This document shows, piece after piece, positions 1-11,384 of a stretch of 64,000 bases of DNA. Source of the DNA: Symbiodinium natans. Its lineage: Eukaryota > Sar > Dinophyceae > Suessiales > Symbiodiniaceae. Below the pieces are notes generated by a model. That model did not search any database. It saw only the letters and a list, made by a program, of their open reading frames with translations, and had not been told where the DNA came from. Each line of letters begins with the position of its first letter. Position 1 is the stretch's first letter. The position numbers and the translations under genes were made by a program. Location: contig CAJNDS010000583.1 in NCBI GenBank assembly GCA_905221605.1, forward strand, positions 1 through 64,000, written 5' to 3'.

Positions 1-970
1 CAGCCCCAAAATCCTGCGAAACATCCGAGGCGGATGTGCTTCCCCCGAAGATGGAGGAGAAGGCGGAGTCTTCCGACTCAGGCGGAGGCAGCTGGGCAGA
101 GCTCCAGCGTGAGTCCGAGGCGGACCACCAGTCTATGACACGCAGGGCATGTCTAAATGTGGGCGTGGGGCGAACCCAATGGCATCTGAGCGCACCGCTG
201 TTGGCAAGCAAAATTTGCGTCTAGAGCCAGGCACGCAGACGTTGGCGGCTGGGCAAAGTTCCAGCGTAAGTCCGAGGCGGACCAGTAGTCTGTGACACGC
301 AAGGAATGTCCATGCGTGGACATAAGATAAGCCTGGCGGCAGGGGCAATGCGCTTGCGAGGAGAATGCTGAAGCTTCCGACTCGGGCATAGGCGGCTGGG
401 CAAGTCCCAGCGTGAGTCCGAGGCGGACCACGAGTCTATGACACGCAGAGCATGTCTAGACGTGGGCCTAAGAACAAGCCCGGCGAGAACAAGCAGCGCG
501 CTGCAAGAAGAAACAGTGGCAGGGCTTTTGCGGTGAGGCATGAGCAATAAGTAGGCAGCTGGGAAAAAACTCCAGCGTGAGTCCGAGGCGGACCATCAAT
601 CCTTGCAAGGAAGAGCGGGATCTTCGATTCAGGCACAGGCGGCAGGCGGCTGGGCAAGGCTCCAGTGTAGGTCCGAGGCGGACCACGTAACTATGACACG
701 CAGAGCATGTCAATACGTGCGCCTGATATAGGCCCGGCGAAACAAGCAGCGCGCTTGCGCCAGTGCATGCCATTTCCTTGTGGGGGATTCGCTGCAGCGG
801 GGGTCTGGGCATCCCTTGCTGCCCAGATCGCACGCTGGGCGCTGTGAGTCCCTCGGAGGCCAATGCCTAAGTCTGTCTGTGCATTTCGCAAGATGTCAGA
901 ATTGGCGCACACAGGCCTCTTCAGGGCAAAGGGACGAGCTTGACCGCATCTCTCTAGGCAAAAATGCATG
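1..970. repeat. Degenerate ~130-240-bp tandem repeats
   Basis: The phrase GTCCGAGGCGGACC, usually preceded by GGCGGCTGGGCA and a CCAGCGTGA-like stretch and often followed by CTATGACACGCA, recurs about every 130-240 bp. It is itself a short palindrome. ORFs in this stretch are repeats of one another in several frames and have no protein-like character; I see no gene here. Confidence 0.75.
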
Positions 971-2700
971 ATGCCTAGGCATGGATGGCATTGGGCGCGC
1001 GCCATCCTAGACCCCCAAGAATTCAGGCGGGGTGGCCGGGCTGGCGTCGCGAGCTGCGCACGCAGACGCGAGAGCGGTTTTCATAGGCATTGGCTGGACC
1101 TTCGCGCCTGACATTTTTTGAGGTTCTTGTGGATTGCGCCGGAGCCCCAAAAGTTTTAGGACTTCTCTTCATGGTCAAGGGGCGGGCTTGACCAAAACTC
1201 TCAAGCGAAAAAAGCATGAGAAGTGGTAGGCTAGCACATAAGCATACATTGGCATTGTCGCTGGCAGCGTATGGGCATGAGCTATCCTCAGCCCCTAAAA
1301 GTCAGGCTGGAAGGCCAGGCAACCGACGTGAGGCGGTTTTCTTAGGCATAGGGCATAGGCTGGACTTTGGTGCTTGACAGTTTTGAAGTCCTTGTGTTTT
1401 GCACAGATGCCCCAAAAGCTTAATGAAGCTTCTCCCACGTTCAGGGGACGGGCTTCACCGCGTGTCAAGGCGAAAATGCATGAGAAGCGGTAGCCGAAAA
1501 CCTAGGCATGGAAGGCATTGTCGAGGGCAGCGTGTGGGAGTGTGCCATCCTAAACCCTGGGGAGCTCAGGCAGGATGGCCAGGCTGGCGTCGCGAGCTGC
1601 GCACGGACGTGAGGGCAGACTTCCTAGAAATCGGCTGGACTTCGTGCCTGAAAGATTTGAAGTCCTTGTGAGTTGCACCGATGCCCGAAAAGCTTTGAGG
1701 CTTCTTCTCATGGTCAGGGGACGGGCTTGACCACTCTCAAGGCGAAAAAACACGAGAAGTAGTAGCCTATACATGGGCATGGATGGCAGTGTTGCGGGCG
1801 GGCGTGGGCGCGTGTCATCCTAAACCTGGGGAGCTCAGGCAGGATGGCCAGGCTGGCGTCGCGAGCTGCGCACGGACGTGAGGGCAGACTTCCTAGAAAT
1901 CGGCTGGACTTCGTGCCTGAAAGATTTGAAGTCCTTGTGAGTTGCACCGATGCCCGAAAAGCTTTGAGGCTTCTTCTCATGGTCAGGGGACGGGCTTGAC
2001 CACTCTCAAGGCGAAAAAACACGAGAAGTAGTAGCCTATACATGGGCATGGATGGCAGTGTTGCGGGCGGGCGTGGGCGCGTGTCATCCTAAACCCTCAA
2101 GAACTCAGGTAGGATGGCCGGGCTGGATTCACGAGCGGCGCGGACGTGAGGGCGGTTTGCTTAGGCCTTGACTGGACTTTGGTGCTTGACAGTTTTGAAG
2201 TCCTTGTGTTTTGCACCGATGCCCCAAAAGCTTTGAAGCTTCTCCGCATGTTCAGGGGACGGGCTTCACCGCGTGTCAAGGCGAAAATGCATGAGAAGCG
2301 GTAGCCAAAAACCTAGGCATGGAAGGCATTGTCGCGGGCAGCGTGTGGGAGTGTGCCATCCTAAACCCCTAGGAGCTCAAGCAGGATGGCCAGGCTGGCG
2401 TCGGGGGCTGCGCACACGGACGCGAGGGCAAATTTCCTGTTAAGGCAGTTTTTCCTAAGCAGTGGCTGGACCATTTGTGCCTGAAGTTTTGAAGCTGCTA
2501 GTGATTGCACCGATGTCTCAAAAGGTTTGGGACTTCACCTCATGGCCAAAGGATGGGCGTCGATGCTCAGGAGTGGTAGCAAAATGCATAGGCACAGATG
2601 GCATCGCTGTGTACCGCGTGTGGGCAGTGTCATCCTAAACCCCCAAAAACTCAGGCAACATGGCCGGGCTGGCGTCGCGAGCTGCGCACACGGACGCTAG
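971..2700. repeat. Tandem array of ~270-bp units
   Basis: About six units. Two adjacent units (starting near 1562 and 1831) are nearly identical at a period of 269 bp. Each unit contains CAGGATGGCCAGGCTGGCGT, a GCACCGATGCCC stretch, and GGGACGGGCTTGACC. Diverged units continue to about 2700, and the family reappears at 39694-41100 and in copy 2. Open frames inside are repeats of each other and not credible genes. Confidence 0.85.
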
Positions 2701-4540
2701 GGTGATATTCCTAAGCAGTAGCTGGACCATTGGCGCCTGAAAGTTTTGAGGCTTCTTGTATTTGGCAGATGCCTCAAGAGTTTTGAGACTCCGCCTCATG
2801 CTCAAGGGACGGGCTTCGAGCGATGCTTTCCGAAGGCCATTTCCTGGGCTAGAGTTCACCAGTTCTCCAAAGTTTCCCTCCTGCGCTCCTGCCCGTTGCA
2901 CAGATGTCTCAAGGGCTTTGAGACTTTTCCTCACTGCCAGGGGGGGCATCGCGCGTGCAGCTAAAACGGGGCCACTCCTTAGGCTGGAGGCGCCAGTTCC
3001 CCAAAGGCGTTTCAGGCTCAGGGCTGTGAAGGGGGCTTGGCTGCGGAGGCTGGGTATTGGCGAGTTCGCCCAGGCATACATCGTAGGCTGTGTGCCTGCA
3101 AGGTCAATAAGAAGGCTTAGCTTCCTGGCGCGCTCGATTTCTGGGAGTCCTTGTCCTGCCCTGCTGGCTGTTGAGGAGCATACCTCAGGGCAGGATTTTG
3201 CATGAAAAGCAAGGCCAACGCAGGCAGAAACAGCATTGCTGGTGCTTTGTTGTGCCTGCGTGTCATTTTATCCCTGAAGGCAGGGCGCTCGATGTCTGGG
3301 AGCCTTGGCACTGTCAGGCTGACTTATGGGCACCATCCCTGGGGGAAAGGTTCTGCTTGAAAAATGTAGGCAGACGCAGGCAGAAACGGCGTTGCTGCGT
3401 GCTTTGTGGCTGAGTGTGATTTTGAAACCCCGAGGGGTGCTATGGGCTGCGGCCTGAAGCTGAAGGCCGAGATAACAGCCTGAGTTGCTTGAATAGCAGT
3501 GGCTTGGGGCCGAAGGCGGAAATCAAAGGGTTTGGCTGGCCCGTAGGCCTCGGGCTGAGGCTCGAGGCTAGATCTTGCCCCTCTTGACGCTGTGGCCTAA
3601 AGCTGGCGGCTAGCGTAGCAGCTTTGGCCTCCTTTGAGGCCTCGTCTCAAGGCCGCAGACTGTGATGAAGGCTGGCTTGGCTGGACGCTGCGGGCGAAGA
3701 AAAGGGGCGGGCCCCCTTAGGCTGCAGCATAGAAAGCGCGGCCACCCTTGAGGCTTTGGTGGCGTGTGCCAGCGCTTCATCCCAAACCCCTATAAGTTAA
3801 GCAAACAAGGCGGGCATGGGGGGGGGAGGCTGCCATCACATGCTGCGTGCGCAAGTGCTGGACCTAGTTGCGGCTTGTGCAATTTTACGCAACTTCCCTG
3901 TTTTGATTATTGGGAAGAGCTTGCTTCTCACCGTGAGAGATTTTTAGGCGAGGGCCTGCAGCTCATAGCAGGGTGGCAACGCTGGAGCACGGAGGGGCAC
4001 TCGGCGAGGCGGCGTTGCAAGAGGGCAATGCCGAAACCCAAGCTGAGGAGGCAGGGCCTGTGTGCACGCTCCAGTCTTTAGAGCCTCGGTGCTGGCAGGT
4101 CTAGCTTTGAGGGGTATCACCTGAAGGAAGGCCTGCGGGAGTGCCACTCCCCAAATAGGGCTTAGAGTTGTCCTCCACGCGGTCGTTCTCGTTGTTGGTG
4201 ATGCTGAGGTAGTCGTCGCGAGCACCTGGCGGGAGGGTAGGGGCAGAAATTATGGCGTGCGTATGTTACGCGGCAAAAGGCTGAGATCACATGCTCTGCG
4301 CTTGTGTGAAAAATTCACGCTGAAATCGGCCCCGATGGGGCTGCGGCCGCAGGACCAACGCAGAGGGGCTGGGTAGGTTTCGCTCATCTTGGGCAGGAGA
4401 TGCTACGCAAGCATCCTGGGCGTATGAGTTATCTCCAACATAGCTGTTATTCTGGCGTGGGCTAGGCAGGCGTCGGGGAGGCATGTCGCGTAGGACTGCT
4501 CAACTGAGATGCTTGCACAATCATCCGAGGTGGATGGGCT
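2701..4540. other. No gene seen; decayed repeats
   Basis: It holds two ~110-bp related blocks (about 3225 and 3380, sharing CGCAGGCAGAAAC). It also holds scattered motifs such as GGCTGCGGCCTGAAGC that recur in degenerate form at 40-42 kb. Overlapping ORFs on both strands look like chance frames in GC-rich repeat DNA. Confidence 0.55.
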
Positions 4541-4543
4541 ATC

Positions 4544-5392
4544 TCAGTGGCCGAGGCAGGGCAGGATGCGGGAGGCTGGCCTGGATCTGAAAATAGGCCT
4601 TGGCAGCGGGGCAATATACCCGCGGGGTCCGAGGGGGACCACCAGGCAATGATAGTAGAGTTCTGCTTCTGTGCGAATGCGATAAGCCAAAAAATCGGCA
4701 GAGGTGCTATCGAGTTCGTGCCTGAGATCGGTGTAGGCCTGTTGAGCAAGGGCCAGGCTGGCACGTGTTTCCTGCAATTGGGCGGAAACTGCATGCAACT
4801 CTAAGCGCCTGGATTCTGCTGCTTGCATAAGGGTGCGGCTCAAGGCATCTTGGCAGGCCAGGTGGTTGTGCATGTCTACCAGCAAGGACCTTATGTGACG
4901 CAGGTCACGAGGCTCGTTGGGCATGTCGGCCGACCTGGCTGCACCCGGCTGGGGCGAAGGTGGCAACGTCTCTGTTGAAGGCATGAAGTCATCAGGCGCA
5001 GAAGGCGAGTCTGAGGCTCCAAGAGGAGTAGGACGCTTAGCTTCAACAAAGTGTTCGGCGGGGCCCATAGGCTCGTCCAATGTAGTAGTCGAGCTGGAGG
5101 CTCCAAGAGGAGTGGATCCCGTAACTCCAAGATGGGGCTCGGATGGGCCCGTGTGCGCAGCCATTGTAGTAGGCAAATCAAAAGCTCCAAGAGGAGTGTG
5201 TCTCGCAGCTCCCGAAGCAGAGGCCTCTGCAGTAGGCGTAGAGTGGTCATCTCGGGCAGGATGTGCAAAGAGGGCCAGTCTCCCCTCATGCATGTAGACC
5301 AGCTGTTCCCAAGCGCCGACGAAGTCGTGACGCCCATCATCAAAGGCATTGCGAGTCTCTGTGCGGATGGGCATGTTTGCGCGATAGGCCAT
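4544..5392 (-). CDS. Hypothetical protein, low-complexity N-half and coiled-coil C-half
   Basis: 282 residues from the ATG at 5392; the frame is open further upstream but only with a GTG. The first half is Pro/Ser/Thr-rich and holds three imperfect repeats around the motif TPLGA. Residues from about 165 to 245 are rich in Leu, Ala, Arg and Glu with heptad-like spacing, suggesting a coiled coil. No catalytic motif is visible. It lies on the same strand as, and just downstream of, a tyrosine-recombinase fragment and an RT fragment. A Gag/ORF1-like protein of a decayed retroelement is therefore possible, but that is inference. An identical copy lies at 47338-48186. Confidence 0.4.
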   Translation of the reverse strand: MAYRANMPIRTETRNAFDDGRHDFVGAWEQLVYMHEGRLALFAHPARDDHSTPTAEASASGAARHTPLGAFDLPTTMAAHTGPSEPHLGVTGSTPLGASSSTTTLDEPMGPAEHFVEAKRPTPLGASDSPSAPDDFMPSTETLPPSPQPGAARSADMPNEPRDLRHIRSLLVDMHNHLACQDALSRTLMQAAESRRLELHAVSAQLQETRASLALAQQAYTDLRHELDSTSADFLAYRIRTEAELYYHCLVVPLGPRGYIAPLPRPIFRSRPASRILPCLGH

Positions 5393-5510
5393 GGCAGGGA
5401 AAGGCAGGCTACGAAACACCGGGGTTACAGGGCCTGGAGGCTCTAGAAAGCACTAAGAGCGTAGAAGGCCTTGACCGAAGAAAAGCAGAAGGCCCCACCT
5501 AGGGGTTAGG

Positions 5511-6545
5511 TCAAGGCCAGCTGTGAGCCAGAGATGCTCCAGCTGTGCAAGGCATGCCTGGGCAAAAGGCAAACGGCGGTGCATGATTCACTTGTGGGAA
5601 AACACACGGGAACCAAAAACCCGAAGCGAACCACTCATGATCCGAGATTCCATGCAACGGAATCAAGATTGGGAGCAGCTGAGCGACCCTTCTGGCTGCC
5701 CTGGCAGTTTTATGCTGCTTGACCCGGATCACCACGTAGCCATCACGACCTTCTCCATCCACGTCAACGTATGCCACCTTGCGGAAATCAGATTGTCTAG
5801 CACGTGCATACAAGCACAAAAGGCAATATCCAGCAAAGGCCCGATCCCAATCCGAGGTACCTTGTCCATGCAACAGCGAATGAAGGATGCGAACTTGCGC
5901 CACGGTGAGTGGGGGCGCTTGCTTGAGGTCCCCAAGGTTAGCCAACATACGCTCAGCTGCACCAACACACTTGCGGCTTATTTTGTTAGGAATGTTAGTA
6001 ACATCCATCACGAAATAAGCAAAACGCAAGGCGGACAAGAAGGAAGAGGCTTTGGATGGCGGGGCCTGCGAGCCATCCAGGAACTGCATGTACCTCCAGA
6101 ACATGTCATCAGTGAAGGGGTCGAGGTTGGCACCAACAATGGTATCAAACCACCTCAGGAACGTGAGGATGCTACCTGCTCTCTTGGAGGCTGTTCCTGC
6201 GGCCCTCGACCCAATGCATGCCTCCAAAGCCTGTGGATCAACCTCGCACTCCGGGTGCATCTTGCGGTTTCTCTGCATGATTACGATCCACTTATCAACT
6301 GCAAGCCTCACCGCTTTACGTTGCTGGGCATCAACGTCCACATCGGAGAGGACCTTGAAAACAGTTGACGCAAGGTCTCCAGGCACGAACGGCTCCTGCG
6401 GTTCATCCAAGGAGGCGAATGGATTACACGGAGGCGATTGAGGAGTCCAGACTTCCGCCTCACGCATTGAAAGGTGGAGCCAGCGCTGCACACACAGAGC
6501 TCCAGCAAACGCATTTGCAAATTGTCGTTCGCAATACCAGGCATG
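5511..6545 (-). pseudogene. Tyrosine recombinase, 3'-truncated
   Basis: The frame is open from 6545 to the stop at 5511 without a convincing upstream ATG (first ATG at 6467). The N-terminal part looks like a helical core-binding domain. It is followed by the start of a catalytic domain: a box I arginine in LYARARQSDF and a beta-hairpin lysine in VKQHKT. The HxxR and tyrosine boxes are absent. The protein changes character after PILIPLHG and ends, so the gene is cut and inactive. It is related in layout to the intact recombinase at 20421-22601. Such recombinases belong to DIRS-like retrotransposons and Cryptons; which one this came from is not clear. Confidence 0.65.
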
Positions 6546-6567
6546 TCAAGCATCAGAAACTTTTGGG

Positions 6568-8379
6568 TTACAAAACAAACGGCACACCATTTTTCTTAGA
6601 GACATTTGGAAGCAATCGATAAAACACCATTCGCTCGCGAACAGTAAGCATCGAAATGAAGCCGGCTTGAAAGCAATGATGCCGCAAGACTTGCAGACCA
6701 GCACTGTGAGCTGGCTCAAAGGTGTTTTGCGCACGCTTGACCCATTGTAGGCCTTTGGAGGCGGCACTGTTGTCGTCCATGTACGCCGTTAGCCTAATAA
6801 AGGAGGATACATCGTGCAATGCCCAAATTAACTGATCAAGGGCAAGACAGAAGAAGACTACAGAAGTCGCCCTCCCCATGGCAAGACCCTGGCGAATGCA
6901 TATAGGGTCAAGAAGGAATCCCTGGGTTCATTCTTTCAAAGGCTTTGGCAAAGTCAGACAACGTGACAGTATATTGAGCGTCTTTAAGCTCAAGATAGTG
7001 CTGCATTTGTGCATAGTTTGCCTGTGGCTCTTTGAAGTAATTGAGCAATGCCTGTGCGGGATGCAAAGATTTTTTGAGGGATTGTGCTAAGACCGCATAG
7101 ACAGCAGAGTCAATGATTCTGTCGCTCGTGTCTGGCATGTCAAGTGGTCTATAATTCTCCGCATAGGCACCCTTATCAGCCTTAGGGATGAAAACTAATG
7201 TTCTGCTTGGGATAGGCACATTTCCCACAAGTGGTCCCCCAGTAGGCTGGCAAAATATGTCGGGTTCTGGCGGTACAATGCATACGGCACTCCATCAGGG
7301 CCCGGTGAGGAATCTTTAGTTGTGATGATGACCTTGAAAAGCGTACTTTCATCAGGCAGGTCCTGAGGCACGAAGGGGGCCCTTTGTGCATATGGCTCAA
7401 GGAGTTTGGACCATTGGTTGTCCTGTCGGCATGGAAAGTGGTGCCAGAACGCCCTTGTCGCTCTAAGCGCCGTATCAAGCTGACTCATAGAAGTGATAAG
7501 TTGGCCATTTTCACTTCTCACCTGTTGCGAGTCAATAATGATGCGCGGACAAATTTTGCGATATGACTGCCATTTGAGTTTGGATTTGTCCGCTTGCAAA
7601 TCTCTTTGCGCAACTAGTGAGCGAAGGTTAGGAGAGGGAGCCGCTTTCAACTCGGCACCAAGCTGACGCCTATTAAGCGCTTCTTGCAACCAATGTCTAG
7701 GGAGTTCTGCTGCTCCAGTGCGCATCGGTGTGAAAGGGGGATTGTAATATGCTTGGCCAAGGAAGTGACAGTTCGAGCAGGGACTCCTATAGTCGCGCAA
7801 GGGCGCTTCCTCAAATAGCTGAACCAACCTCCTGATTAGGGCAGCAACTGAGTCGCCGGCTTGAGTTGTAATATTTGCATGCCAGAGAAAGCAGGTGGCT
7901 TTTTGCGCAGCCAGGGCTTCCGACGGGCTGAGGCCACGTCCGCTGTTTTGCTCCTCCACAAGTCGGGCTTTGGTGGTATTAATTAACTTGCGGAGAAGTA
8001 AATGGGAGGGGCTGGTTTCAGCCGCCTCAATGCCAGGTATTGTCGCAGGGGGCATGGAAAAGGCTGCTGCAGGAACAGTTCTGACTGGAATCGCCACAAC
8101 ATCCTTAGCTAGCTTCTGTTTAGGTCGGAACCTAATTTTAACTAAATGATGCCCTCCAGTTACCTTTTTGTGCTTCCAGGAGTCAACACAGACTTTGGAT
8201 GAGACATATAAGGCGCTGGCAATGAGATCATGATGCAAATGGCTGAGAGTGCTGCCCTGCTCAAAGGTCGGTTTTTCTGACCTGCACTCTATCAAGTCAC
8301 CTTGTGCTAAGAGGTGGGTGTACTCACCTTCTTTGTGTTGATTGACCAAGTTAAAGTCTCCTCCCATGGCAACCGGAAT
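6568..8379 (-). pseudogene. LINE-like endonuclease (C-part) plus reverse transcriptase, frameshifted
   Basis: Reading leftward from 8379: MGGDFN and a later GGHH motif match the C-terminal half of an AP-endonuclease-like (EEP) domain. An RT fingers motif SSPGPDGVPYALY follows, then FIPKADKG and NYRPL, then SDFAKAFERM with the first catalytic Asp, then AYMDD with the catalytic pair. This order is that of non-LTR retrotransposon pol proteins. Frameshifts lie near 7210 and 6920, where the protein sense jumps frame without loss. The N-terminal half of the endonuclease is missing here and is found inverted at 8380-10060. Inactive; the same lesions occur in copy 2 (49362-51173). Confidence 0.8.
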
Positions 8380-10060
8380 TCCACCTTCTATACAAGCTGT
8401 TCTGCAATGTGTGGACCCTCAGCTGCGTCTCCTGTGTGGGCAGAGACAGCCAGTTATGGCGAGCTTCTGTAATACTGTAAGGAGTCAATAGCCAATATGG
8501 GAGCCAAAATTGCCTTGCAATTCTTGGACTCCCCAGCACATGGCAAGTGTATGCTATGCTCAGCTTTCTAAAGGCCCTGCATTTGGACTTTATGACCTTC
8601 AGGGTTGAATTCATTCCACAGTTCCTCCTCATAAGAGGACATGGGGAAACTTTAAAAGTACAGCACTGGAAGGAGAAGAATGCCCGAATCGGCTCCCCGC
8701 CTGTTGACCTCTTCTTGTACGTTGAACAAGATGAGCATTGTGCAATCGCAACGCTAACCTCTTCGCAGGCTTGCAATACTGCATCTGCTTTATCACACCT
8801 AACAGTCATTGAAGAAGTCAATATTGAGCGCAAAGGAGCCAGCCCTGGCACCTTCCTCCAGAGAGTTGTTGACGCGAAAGTGCAATTCCCCAACTTCTCT
8901 GATTTTCGAGGGGAACGAGCCTGCAGTGCACCTTTGTGGTCATACAGTGCCGTGTGGTCTCTACTTTGGGCAGCAAGAGCTTCTTCAACTCTTTCTCACG
9001 CCTTTCTTTCCTGACAATTATGCCGCCAAGGTTTTGTCCCCAACATGCAACTTAAGTGAGGAGTGGCTGAGCGAGGTTGTAAGAGACTTCTCATGCTTCG
9101 CCAAACTCGCCTCGCCTTGTAGGCAAGCCGTGCATCTCACTATGGATCCAGAAGGTGTTCGATACACCATCTACAAGCAAGGCACAGTTCACCAACACTC
9201 CACGGCACACAACAGCATCCCCCCTGCACTTCCCACACAAGAGAGAGCGCTGCGCATGTACGTCTACAATAGGCAACCCACCGTTCTTATATGCTTCTAT
9301 GGGGTCCACAGGGACCCTCTGCCCCTATGACGTCGATTCGTGACGTCGTGATCAAGGCAAGATCCACGATCTTCCTTGATCACGTGAATGCGTTTGTTGC
9401 CTATCGTAGACCTCATGCACGCGTTAGATCCCTCAACAACATCCTCCTTGCATACAACTTGCCACTTATTTACACCACCAGTCGAGAGCTGAGGTCAGCT
9501 CTTGGGGCCTCCAATGATAAGCCTTTCGATCTCATTGCTGCGGCTAATCTTCAGCTGCCTCATGAGGAGCTACAACTCGCTCTGAACCTTATCGCTGATT
9601 CGCTTATTCCCTACTTTGATGCACTTCCAAAACAGCCGTGCAAGCTCCAAGCTGTCGTTAGTTGGAACGTTACTTCACTGTGCACTTTTGACACCATTGG
9701 CCTTGCTAAGCTCAGGACAATTGGAGCTTTGGCTCACCAAACTCCTGTGCTTCTCCAGGAAACTAAGTGGAATGCAGCCTGCTTGCAAAGATTCAGGCAG
9801 GCAACATCTAGAATAAACACGGTTGCCTCCCTTGCGGTATTAAAGGAATCTGGACATTCAGGAGGGGTCGAAATTTGCCTACCCCAAGATTACAAATTGG
9901 TCGAATCTATCGATCTCGTACCGGGCTTTGCCATGGCTGCCCTGGTCCAACTTAGGTCTGTCTGCTATTGGCTCCTTTCGGTCTACTGGCACCCTGATCA
10001 ATGGGGGAGGCTCTTCCCGGCTCTGAACACCTTCGTGAGAGAAGCAACGCACACAACAAG
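8380..10060 (+). pseudogene. Inverted 5' part of the same LINE: ORF1-like region and endonuclease N-part
   Basis: On the plus strand three frames (about 8547-8905, 8900-9320, 9327-10094) join into one protein-like path with two frameshifts. The last section carries VVSWNVTSL and LLQETKW, the N-terminal motifs of AP-endonuclease/EEP domains. It ends just where the GGDFN motif should follow, and that motif is on the opposite strand at 8379. Inverting this block would rebuild a continuous endonuclease-RT protein. The upstream protein (about 8547-9320) resembles no family I know and may be the element's first ORF. Confidence 0.65.
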
Positions 10061-10328
10061 TCTTCAACTCTGTGGAAACGCACCTCCGGTGTGAAGGTTA
10101 TGCCCTTAGGGATGCTGGAAGCACGTTCAACAATCCCTTTGAATTTGCCCTGGCCAGGTACGTAGTTCAGTACAGCTGGTTTACTCACCGCTTTTCCGTT
10201 TTTCCACCAGCTGGGGTCACTAAGCTCCTTGCATGGGAAAGGAACCGTCAATTTGTGTGAAAGTTGGTTTCTGAACCGTGTGCCCGAAATGGTGGTCAGG
10301 ATTTGCTGTCCATAACCTTGCCAGCATT
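10061..10328. other. No gene seen
   Basis: Short stretch between the inverted LINE part and the methyltransferase remnant; only shadow frames. Confidence 0.4.
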
Positions 10329-11203
10329 CTAAGAATTCATCAAAGCGCGGCGTCTCTGAAAAGCTCCTGCTCCTCCAAGGCTCGGCACATGGTACAGGAG
10401 CGCGGAGGGGTGATAGAAATATGCAGCTAAACGGAGGCCTTTTTCGTGGTCATAGCGCTTAGGACGGAGCCAAGGCTTATGTTTGACAGCAGGAGGCTGG
10501 ATACCGCATAAGTGGTCTGCAGCTGGGCGCCAACCTTGGAACCATGGCGTTGGGCGACTGTGAAGTGCTCCTATCTGATCATATCTGGTAAAGAGCTTCC
10601 TCTTTCGTTCAACACGGCCGAAATCTGATCCAGCAATCATATGACAGCAGCTCTCTGGTATACCGAAGATTTTCACAATGAAGTCCTGGCATTTGCCAAG
10701 AGGATGTGCACGCATTCAAGCAGGCTGGGATCAATGTTATGCAGTGCAAGCAGTACGGCGTTGATAACCAGCGTGTGCTGTGAACGATCCCCCAATAATC
10801 CCAAACTGCCGGAGCTAGACCCAGCAACAGTAAGGTCTTGGCATGGGGAGCCCGCTGGGATTATGATTGCTGTTTTGTGTGGATGAGTTTTTCCCAAGAA
10901 GGATATGCATTCACGCAACAAGAGGCAATCCTCCTTGAGTAGGGTCCACACGTCATCAATAGCAATTGAGGGGACTTGGTGCGAGTCCAGCGCCCATCTT
11001 TGACTTTTGTCATAGTCATACTTGTGGCAAATGATGGAGCGGAGGACGCTGTCACTTTCGGCACTCAGAGCAGCAACAGGCTGCTGTTTGAGGCATTCAA
11101 CAACAATTGCTCTAGAGATCCCACATCCATCGAAGAGTGACAAGATAACATACCGATAATACCGATCTGCTCCCAGAGCGACTTGAATGTTTTCTTCTCG
11201 CAT
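10329..11203 (-). pseudogene. C5-cytosine DNA methyltransferase, DNMT-like, frameshifted
   Basis: From the ATG at 11203 the first frame (176 codons, to 10673) shows motif I (LSLFDGCG, residues 21-28) and an acidic motif II residue (SAES, Glu49). It also shows motif IV GSPCQDLT (residues 118-125, catalytic Cys121) with a following GLLGDRS. The sense then passes to a second frame (10329-10715) holding a motif VIII-like VERKRKLFT and a region in the place of a target-recognition domain. The motif VI position reads LLAN rather than ENV. A frameshift near 10690-10710 breaks the gene. In copy 1 the frame also extends upstream into the TTCGAA minisatellite, but that part is low-complexity. Retrotransposon-borne methyltransferases have been reported in dinoflagellates, and the neighbouring retroelement debris fits that. 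Confidence 0.75.
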
Positions 11204-11384
11204 TGCCTTACTTCTCCGTGCGCAAGGCTTGCCCTCTCTTTTCCTGGGGATAGGCCTCGGATTACTCAGCCTCTCATGTCCTTTCTTTACTTTAAGGGCA
11301 TGAGACTTACCAGTTATTCGGGGCTTAGTTCTTGAAGGATGACTGTGGCCTTGTTGGCCTGCACCATTGGGGCTATGACTATCA

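Larger units (their letters stand above)
6568..10060 (-). mobile_element. LINE-like retrotransposon with inverted 5' end
   Basis: Composite of the two preceding entries: 3' part on the minus strand, 5' part on the plus strand, junction at about 8380. This arrangement is what twin priming during LINE insertion produces. No poly-A tail or target-site duplication could be identified at the ends. Confidence 0.65.

Noticed and set aside
1-1000. Overlapping minus-strand ORFs with CLGLRRTH-like repeats
   Set aside because: They occur in all three frames and follow the ~130-bp tandem repeat.
4548-5500. Plus-strand ORFs opposite the coiled-coil protein
   Set aside because: Shorter and less protein-like than the minus-strand frame; they share its repeats in complement.
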